From UKL13-2 sp043773745 (lineage in GTDB: Bacteria; Pseudomonadota; Gammaproteobacteria; Burkholderiales; Usitatibacteraceae), in the NCBI GenBank assembly GCA_043773745.1, contig JAYVEV010000146.1, positions 1 to 10,785 on the forward strand: a stretch of 10,785 nt of DNA, written 5' to 3'. The notes under the pieces are model-generated. The model did no database searches. It saw nothing but the letters and a program-made list of their open reading frames with translations, and had not been told where the DNA came from. A program made the translations under genes and the position numbers. Positions 6,251 to 10,785 of this stretch are shown piece after piece; the first letter of the stretch is position 1; the number at the start of each line of letters is the position of its first letter.

Positions 6251-6482
6251 CTGATGTGTAGAACAAGCGCTGCTACTCGCGTGACCTGAAAAGGTAAAGC
6301 TTTAGTATTGGTGCGCCATCTATGCAAAAAAACTGGGAAGCTATCTGTTGGATGCTTGCCAACAAGCTGGCTAGGAAAAAGTGCAAGCAACAAGACCACC
6401 TGATGCGCAATCAGACTGATTCAATGTTAGCCCTTCATCATGAGCCCCATCCTACCTGCGCAGGTAGGATTGCGATGCCAAG
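6251..6482. other. Non-coding gap between tracrRNA and the exporter gene
   Basis: I see no credible gene in these 232 bases. A hairpin TGTTGG-ATGCTTG-CCAACA lies at 6346-6364, flanked by AGCT on both sides. The motif CTGAT/ATCAG recurs at 6400-6421, including AATCAG-A-CTGATT (6409-6421). A perfect palindrome at 6449-6470 is listed separately. This gap marks the right border of the CRISPR-Cas locus. Confidence 0.5.
6449..6470. repeat. Perfect 22-bp palindrome after the exporter gene
   Basis: The arms ATCCTACCTGC and GCAGGTAGGAT are exact reverse complements with no spacer. The element lies 13 bases past the stop of the minus-strand exporter gene. No T-run follows on either strand, so it is not a standard intrinsic terminator. 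It may stabilise the mRNA 3' end, or be a REP-like or protein-binding element. Confidence 0.6.
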
Positions 6483-7115
6483 TTAGCCCCGCTTGAACAC
6501 CGCCAGCGCCCCACCCGCAATCACAAACAAACTGCCCAACACGCGGTTCGTCGCCTTGATGTGACCGGGGTCTTTCAGCAAGCGCAGCACCTTGGCGGCG
6601 AGCCCGGTGTAGCCGGCCATCACTAGCAGATCGACGCTGACGAGAGTCAGGGTGAGGATCGCGTATTGCATCGCGGTCGGTTGGGACGGATCGATGAACT
6701 GCGGCAGCACCGCGAGCAGGAACACCAGCCCCTTGGGATTGGTGAAGTTGACCAGCAGGCCTTGTGTAAAAATGCCGCGTGCGCTGGTGTCCTTGAATTC
6801 GGTTTTGGCATCGATGTCGGCGAACAGCGCGGCGGGCTCGCGAAATTTCTGGATGCCGAGATAGACCAGATACAGCGCACCGCACCATTTCATGATGTCG
6901 AAAGCCGTGGTCGATGCGGTCAATACCGCACCCAGCCCCATCGCGATGATGCTGATGTTGATGATGGTGGAAAGCTGCATGCCCAGGCAATTCCACATGC
7001 CGCGCTGCCAGCCGTACTTCATGCCGGCCGACATGGCCGAGAGCGCGCCGGGGCCGGGCGAGAGGCAGATGAGGACGACGGCAAGCAGATAGGCGAGCCA
7101 GGTGGTGAGTGTCAT
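6483..7115 (-). CDS. RhtB/LysE-family amino-acid exporter
   Basis: This 210-residue inner-membrane protein has the length of RhtB/LysE-family exporters, which expel amino acids such as homoserine, threonine, lysine or their analogues using the proton gradient. The family signature CLSPGPGALSAMSAGMKYG stands at residues 17-35 after a first membrane segment, and NFTNPKGLVFLLAVLPQF (123-140) is the second conserved motif. Hydrophobic stretches suggest about six membrane helices: roughly 5-25, 45-68, 73-90, 115-137, 148-170 and 190-207. I chose the ATG at 7115 because the first membrane helix follows at once; the longer frame to 7625 is antisense-like and overlaps the kinase gene. A terminator and a predicted promoter separate it from the kinase upstream, so it is probably its own transcription unit. 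The substrate is unknown. Confidence 0.88.
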   Translation of the reverse strand: MTLTTWLAYLLAVVLICLSPGPGALSAMSAGMKYGWQRGMWNCLGMQLSTIINISIIAMGLGAVLTASTTAFDIMKWCGALYLVYLGIQKFREPAALFADIDAKTEFKDTSARGIFTQGLLVNFTNPKGLVFLLAVLPQFIDPSQPTAMQYAILTLTLVSVDLLVMAGYTGLAAKVLRLLKDPGHIKATNRVLGSLFVIAGGALAVFKRG

Positions 7116-7148
7116 GCGGGCTTTCAGGAATTCGCTCGGACGCGGGCG

Positions 7149-7188
7149 CGAAGGCTGGCATTCTTCCAGCCTTCGATGAAAGTGGCAA
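7149..7188 (-). promoter_or_regulatory. Predicted exporter promoter with inverted repeat over the -10 box
   Basis: On the minus strand TTGCCA (7188-7183, 5/6) is followed after 17 bases by AAGAAT (7165-7160, 4/6), giving a start near 7153, about 38 bases before the ATG. A perfect 10-bp inverted repeat, CGAAGGCTGG (7149-7158) and CCAGCCTTCG (7166-7175), brackets the -10 box. It could be an operator for a repressor, or simply an RNA hairpin. Confidence 0.4.
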
Positions 7189-7228
7189 GAAAAACGGCTA
7201 GAACGCCATTTGGCGCGGCTTTCGGAGC

Positions 7229-7260
7229 AAAAATGCCCGGAACGGCAAGCGGGACGGGCA
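7229..7260 (-). terminator. Rho-independent terminator of the kinase/regulator operon
   Basis: Read on the minus strand, TGCCCG (7260-7255) pairs with CGGGCA (7239-7234) across a 15-base loop and is followed directly by TTTTT (7233-7229). It lies 17 bases past the kinase stop codon. Confidence 0.6.
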
Positions 7261-7276
7261 CTTCCGTTTTTGTGCG

Positions 7277-9142
7277 CTATGCGCGCAAGCTGAGCGGCAA
7301 ATACAGATTCACGCAAGTACCGCCGCCTTTGAGTGGGATGACTTCGATCTGGCCGCCCAACTTTGCCGCACGACTTTTCATATTGTCGATACCGCGTCCG
7401 GCGCGCCGGATTTCTGCCGTGCCATTGCCGCCATTGCCATTGCCATCGTCGGTCATGCGTACCAGCACGCGGTTGCTGGCGGTATCGATGCCGGTGGAGA
7501 GCGTGATGCGCTTGGCATGGGCGTGCTTGAGCGCATTGGTAAACGCTTCCTGCACGATGCGCAGCACGCTGCGCACATTCTCCGGATCCAGATAGGGTAG
7601 CGGCGGCAAATCGTTGACCGCCCACTCCAAAGTGATGCCGGCCGCATTCAGCCGAGGCTCCAGGCGATAGCGCAGATTGCCCAGCACCACCAGCAGATCG
7701 CGCTCGACCGGCTCCAGCGAATCGATGGTCATCTTCAATTCGTCGATACAGTCGGCCAGAACGTCGGCAAGGTCGTTTTGCGACAGCGATCCCATGCGCG
7801 CCAGCGCCAGCGTCGACATCAGATGCGAGCCGATGCCGTCGTGCATATCGCGCATCAGGCGCTGGCGCTCCTCGGCGGTGGTGCGCTGCTGGTCCAGCTG
7901 GCGCAGCTGTTCGTAACTGGCTTGCAGTTCATGTTCGCGTTGCGCAACGCGGTTGGCGAGGTCGGCGTTCAAGCTTTCATAGCTGCCGAGGGTGGCAACA
8001 AAACGTTTGACCAGCAATGCCGCCACCGCGAACAGGATCATCGGCAAGCCCAGCGGCAACAGATAAGGCTGATCGAAACCAAGCAGTTCCCGATAGGCGA
8101 GCGTGTCGTGTGCACCCAGCGCGGTGTTCAGCACCAGCGCCGCCAGCAGGATGAAGTTCTCGGTCGAGCGTACGCGCAGCAGGGCGTAAGCCAGCACGCA
8201 CAGCAGGATCGGCGAAGACAGCGTCAGCGTGACATAGAGGATTGCAATGGCCGGGCCATAGACGACCGGTGCCGCGACCGGAATGACCGCAAATGCCACC
8301 GTGACTGCCGCAGTGAACATCAGCAGGACGCGCTCCAGGCGTCGCATCTCATAGCCGGCAAAACGCAGTGCGAACTGTATCTGCAACATGGTCAGCCACG
8401 CCAGCATCGGTACCGCCGTCAGCGCCAGCCACAGCGGGGTGTCGCGCAGGTAGTAGTGCGCCAGCCTGAGAATTGCCACCAGCGCCATCAGTCCGAAAAA
8501 GAGAAACATGGTCTCGTTGCGGCGCTTTGCCCAGATCGCCAGCGAGAACGCCGCCATCACGCCGAGCAGGCCGCTGATCAGTTCCGGTGCCGCTGTCTGG
8601 ATGAAAAAACGCTTCTGATAACGCGAGTTGAGCCGTTCCGCATCGCCCAGAAAAACCGTCGATAGCCCGGCCCGTTCGTAGCCGTCCGGATGCAGGCGAA
8701 TCAGCAGCTCATTGTTGCCTGACCGCAGCAAGCTGGGCGGCACCAGAAAATACTGCGCCCGGTTCCACGCGGCATCGGGTACCGGCCCCAGGCGGCCACT
8801 GACCGCGAACGAGGAACCATTCAAAAAAACTTCGACATTGTTGGTGATGCGCGGGATGTACAACGCCATCTGACCAGCGTGACGCAGATTGTGGTCAAAG
8901 CGCAACCGGTACCAGCCGTAAATGTTGCGCGGCCGCTTGGATGCGGTCCAGCTATCCGGCAAGACAACGCGCTGCCAGGTTGCACCGGTCGGCGGCGTGA
9001 CGGAATCGACCTGTATAAATTCGGCGTCGCTCAACACCGTGATGTCGGTGGCCGGCAGCATCGATTGTGCACGCAGGGATACCGGTGACAACAGCATTAC
9101 CGCCAGCACCACGGCCAATACGGTTCCGGCGAAGCGCCGCAA
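7277..9142 (-). CDS. 7TM-DISM-type sensor histidine kinase, NarL/DegS class
   Basis: This membrane sensor kinase would phosphorylate the response regulator encoded just upstream. With the TTG start at 9142 the 621 residues open with a clear signal peptide (RRFAGTVLAVVLAVMLL...SLRA). An extracytoplasmic beta-sandwich follows (about 30-170, with WYRLRF and NNVEVFLNG), resembling 7TMR-DISMED2 ligand domains. Then come about seven membrane helices (186-380), a coiled coil (390-425), HisKA_3 with H434 in MRDMHDGIGSHL, and a HATPase domain with N536 in QEAFTNALKHA and D565 in TDDGNG. The frame has an ATG at 9265, but that form overlaps the regulator gene by 92 bases and puts about 40 polar residues before the signal peptide. 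A GGGA lies before the TTG, but the start stays uncertain. The ATP-site loop carries an unusual NGNGGNG stretch (568-574). Its ligand is unknown. Confidence 0.87.
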   Translation of the reverse strand: MRRFAGTVLAVVLAVMLLSPVSLRAQSMLPATDITVLSDAEFIQVDSVTPPTGATWQRVVLPDSWTASKRPRNIYGWYRLRFDHNLRHAGQMALYIPRITNNVEVFLNGSSFAVSGRLGPVPDAAWNRAQYFLVPPSLLRSGNNELLIRLHPDGYERAGLSTVFLGDAERLNSRYQKRFFIQTAAPELISGLLGVMAAFSLAIWAKRRNETMFLFFGLMALVAILRLAHYYLRDTPLWLALTAVPMLAWLTMLQIQFALRFAGYEMRRLERVLLMFTAAVTVAFAVIPVAAPVVYGPAIAILYVTLTLSSPILLCVLAYALLRVRSTENFILLAALVLNTALGAHDTLAYRELLGFDQPYLLPLGLPMILFAVAALLVKRFVATLGSYESLNADLANRVAQREHELQASYEQLRQLDQQRTTAEERQRLMRDMHDGIGSHLMSTLALARMGSLSQNDLADVLADCIDELKMTIDSLEPVERDLLVVLGNLRYRLEPRLNAAGITLEWAVNDLPPLPYLDPENVRSVLRIVQEAFTNALKHAHAKRITLSTGIDTASNRVLVRMTDDGNGNGGNGTAEIRRAGRGIDNMKSRAAKLGGQIEVIPLKGGGTCVNLYLPLSLRA

Positions 9143-9173
9143 GGCGCATCCCGGTAGCAACGTCAACCACGGA

Positions 9174-9848
9174 TCAGAGCGTACGGATGAGCCCCATGCG
9201 GTTCGCCTCGAATACCGCTTCGCCGCGTGAATGAACCGCGAGTTTCCGATAGATTTTTTTGACATGGCTGGTGACGGTATGCGGCGAGATGCCCATCAGT
9301 TTACCCATCTCCGGGTAATTGAAGCCCTTCGATGCAAGCAGCAGAATTTCGCGCTCTCGGTCGGACAGGCTCACATTCGAATCCGCGTGCTCATCAGCGG
9401 CGGCCGCTGGTGGTGGCGAGGCGCCTGGTTCCGCCTGGAAACGTCGCAGCAGGCGGCGCGCGATGATCGGGCTGATCGGCGATCCGCCATTGATCAGCTC
9501 GCGGATGCCGGACAAAAAACTTTCTTCCGACGCATCCTTGAGCAGGTAGCCGGCGGCACCCGCTTCGATCGAGGCGAGGACATGCTCTTCATCGCCAAAT
9601 ACGGTCACCACCATGCACTCGCAATTCGGCAAGATCTGCGTGGCATGGCGAATGACTTCGATCCCGGAAATATCCGGCAGCCCCAGGTCGATCAGCAATA
9701 CATCCGGCTTGCGCAACTCCAGCAGCGCCATGCCTTCGCCACCGGTACCGACGCTGGCCACCACCTCGAACGAGGGGTCCTTGGCCAGGATGGCCGCATA
9801 ACGCTCGCGAAAGGCGGCATCGTCCTCGACAATCTGTACGCGCGTCAT
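9174..9848 (-). CDS. NarL/FixJ-family (LuxR-type) response regulator
   Basis: This 224-residue two-domain regulator has the standard NarL-family length. The receiver domain (1-120) shows acidic D9/D10 in VQIVEDD, the phosphate-accepting D54 in LLIDLGLPD, T82 in VVTVFGD and K104 in YLLKD. A linker rich in A and P (140-155) leads to a LuxR-type helix-turn-helix (160-224): LSDREREILLLASKGFNYPEMGKLMGISPHTVTSHVKKIYRKL. All phosphorylation residues are intact. Phosphorylation by the downstream kinase (31-base gap, same strand) should promote dimerisation and DNA binding. The regulator-first order and shared terminator suggest one operon. A TATAAC -10-like element lies at 9870-9865 on the minus strand, without a clear -35. 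Its target genes are not evident. The other nearby genes are the divergent small secreted protein and the exporter downstream. Confidence 0.92.
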   Translation of the reverse strand: MTRVQIVEDDAAFRERYAAILAKDPSFEVVASVGTGGEGMALLELRKPDVLLIDLGLPDISGIEVIRHATQILPNCECMVVTVFGDEEHVLASIEAGAAGYLLKDASEESFLSGIRELINGGSPISPIIARRLLRRFQAEPGASPPPAAAADEHADSNVSLSDREREILLLASKGFNYPEMGKLMGISPHTVTSHVKKIYRKLAVHSRGEAVFEANRMGLIRTL

Positions 9849-10289
9849 GGCTTGAATTCTTCTGGTTATAGTCAGCCTATTCTACCGTTGGTGTGCGCTG
9901 GGGCTATCCCCCGTTTGTGGGATATCTTCCGCGCGTATGCGGCGAGAACGGGATTGGATATTCGGAATATTGAGGTGCCAGTCGCTTCTCGAAAATTGAC
10001 GATGCGTTCGTGACTATCGGCAACCCTGGGTTTTCGACGGTGGCGAAGATAACTAATGCCCATAGTCTATTGAATGCGGGGCTCAGAAAAACGTGAGGTG
10101 GTGGCCCCCGGTGGGCCGTTGAACAGACGCGCAATACGCGGGTTTGTCAAAATTTGTCAAGAATGCGAATTTGTGAGATCGCTCACAAGTGCGGAGAGCA
10201 TCCGGGCGGATTATGGGGGCGTAGTCAGGAGCGGGAGCACTCTAACCCCCCCCCGCGGTTAACGCAAGAATCAACCCAGGAGACCTATC
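9849..10289. other. Divergent intergenic region between regulator and small secreted protein genes
   Basis: No convincing gene is present in these 441 bases. They hold a possible regulator -10 element (TATAAC, minus strand, 9870-9865) and a hairpin GGCCC-CCGGT-GGGCC (10103-10117). Two copies of TTTGTCAA spaced ten bases apart (10143-10150 and 10153-10160) follow. The CRP-type operator (10172-10187), a run of nine C (10246-10254) and a good ribosome binding site AGGAGA (10278-10283) complete the region. The direct repeat plus operator suggest a multi-factor promoter for the plus-strand gene. Confidence 0.5.
10171..10188. promoter_or_regulatory. CRP-type operator
   Basis: TGTGA (10172-10176), six bases (GATCGC), then TCACA (10183-10187) match the symmetric CRP consensus at all ten core positions. 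The symmetry extends to TTGTGAG-ATCG-CTCACAA. A GATTAT element at 10209-10214 would place a start near 10221, with the operator centred about 41.5 bases upstream, as in class II CRP promoters. That arrangement is inference. Confidence 0.6.
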
Positions 10290-10514
10290 ATGAAGATGAT
10301 CTTGAAATTTGCTACCAGCCTCGTTGCCGTTGCCGCTTTCAGTGCGGTTATTTTTGCCAGTACTCGTGCAGAATCCGTGAAACCGGCTCAGTTGGCGAAG
10401 GTTGTTGCCGCAGTTGATGCGTCGCTATCAAGGGATGAACCTTCGCCCGCCAATGGCCCGCTGAACTCGAAAGAGACACCGCAAGAACAACAGGTAGACC
10501 TACAATACAACTAG
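10290..10514 (+). CDS. Small secreted protein of unknown function
   Basis: I do not recognise this 74-residue protein. Residues 1-27 form a clear signal peptide: a basic start (MKMILK), a hydrophobic core (FATSLVAVAAFSAVIFA) and a small-residue end STRA before ES, so the product is probably exported to the periplasm. The mature part is only about 47 residues. It has a possible short helix (VKPAQLAKVVAAVDASL) and a polar, Pro/Glu/Gln-rich tail (DEPSPANGPLNSKETPQEQQ) likely to be disordered. It contains no cysteine and no lipobox. The ATG at 10290 is fixed by AGGAGA six bases upstream. It is transcribed away from the regulator gene, with a CRP-type operator about 105 bases upstream, so it may respond to carbon or energy status. 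Confidence 0.7.
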   Translation: MKMILKFATSLVAVAAFSAVIFASTRAESVKPAQLAKVVAAVDASLSRDEPSPANGPLNSKETPQEQQVDLQYN

Positions 10515-10785
10515 GGAAGGTTCGATCAAGTCAAAATCTCGCTGCAAAAAATCGGACATCGATTGGCGATTTGGTTTAGGATCATTGCGGCGCGTTTTCT
10601 TGCGCCGGAAGCGGTTTCTTCCCGCTTCCGGGGGCTTCATGCGGCAGCTAGCGCACCTCAAATGGTGAATGCATACCTGGAAACGACTCGACGCTGCCGT
10701 TTTGTGTCCTTAGTGGATGTCCTTGGAAAATGGGCTCCGTTCAAATGACATAGACCCATGAATAGGCTTGCACTCTGACAGTTTG
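10515..10785. other. Terminal non-coding stretch with several hairpins
   Basis: I see no supported gene here. AAATCG (10549-10554) can pair with CGATTT (10567-10572). CGGCGC (10588-10593) pairs with GCGCCG (10602-10607). CCGGAAGCGG (10605-10614) pairs with CCGCTTCCGG (10622-10631), and the last two hairpins share bases and exclude each other. CGGCAGC (10642-10648) can pair with GCTGCCG (10693-10699) before TTTTG. One of these may end the small-protein transcript, or a small RNA may be present. Confidence 0.4.

Noticed and set aside
6208..6399. Minus-strand open frame of 63 codons after the tracrRNA
   Set aside because: Overlaps the structured 3' end of the tracrRNA, with no recognisable protein features.
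6666..7595. Plus-strand open frame of 309 codons
   Set aside because: It lies antisense to the exporter and kinase genes, is rich in R, H and Q as GC-rich shadow frames are, and shows no domain.
7778..8665. Plus-strand open frame of 295 codons
   Set aside because: Antisense to the kinase; strings of R, Q and H typical of a shadow frame.
9143..9265. Longer kinase form starting at the ATG at 9265
   Set aside because: It overlaps the regulator gene by 92 bases and places about 40 polar residues before the signal peptide. It remains possible, but is less likely than a TTG start near 9142.
10563..10748. Plus-strand open frame of 61 codons near the right end
   Set aside because: Runs through several strong hairpins, has no clear ribosome binding site and no recognisable motif.

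Overview
The window carries most of a type II-C CRISPR-Cas locus (about 1-6250) next to ordinary chromosomal genes. The translated proteins (RhtB/LysE exporter, 7TM-DISM-type NarL-family histidine kinase, LuxR-family regulator) and the moderate-to-high GC look like a betaproteobacterium, perhaps Oxalobacteraceae or a relative. This is a judgement from protein style, not a database match. By eye the cas9 region is more AT-rich than the exporter/kinase region, as expected for an acquired defence locus.

Left part (1-850). The window opens with the last 16 nt of a spacer and one 36-nt CRISPR repeat (17-52), so the array runs off the left edge. A hairpin-plus-T-tract terminator (85-130) follows. 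Then comes a complete VapBC/FitAB-type toxin-antitoxin pair on the minus strand, with its own promoter and a palindromic operator.

Cas part (858-6250). cas9 (1328 aa), cas1 and cas2 form a minus-strand operon with cas9 first. No cas4 or csn2 is present, which fits II-C. A divergent tracrRNA (about 6140-6250, plus strand) sits just upstream of cas9. Its anti-repeat pairs with all 36 nt of the repeat at 17-52, apart from one small internal loop: 23 bp, then a 5/4-nt loop, then 8 bp. The two RNAs were recognised independently from opposite ends of the locus, which makes the assignment strong. A 20-nt shrunken copy of the repeat lies at the cas2 stop codon (858-877), beside the toxin-antitoxin promoter. 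This suggests that the array once reached cas2 and that the toxin-antitoxin module now interrupts it.

Right part (6250-10785). A roughly 230-nt gap contains a perfect 22-bp palindrome. It is followed by an RhtB/LysE-family exporter (minus), then a response regulator-histidine kinase operon (minus, regulator first) that ends in a rho-independent terminator. A 441-bp intergenic region holds a perfect CRP-type operator and leads to a small secreted protein gene on the plus strand. The last 271 bp show hairpins but no convincing gene.

Working model: the tracrRNA:crRNA duplex loads a large II-C Cas9, Cas1-Cas2 acquire spacers, and the embedded VapBC pair may stabilise the locus against loss. The most unusual points are the toxin-antitoxin pair lodged between array and cas2, the degenerate repeat beside its promoter, and the overlap of tracrRNA promoter, cas9 ribosome binding site and repeat-like cas9 leader.
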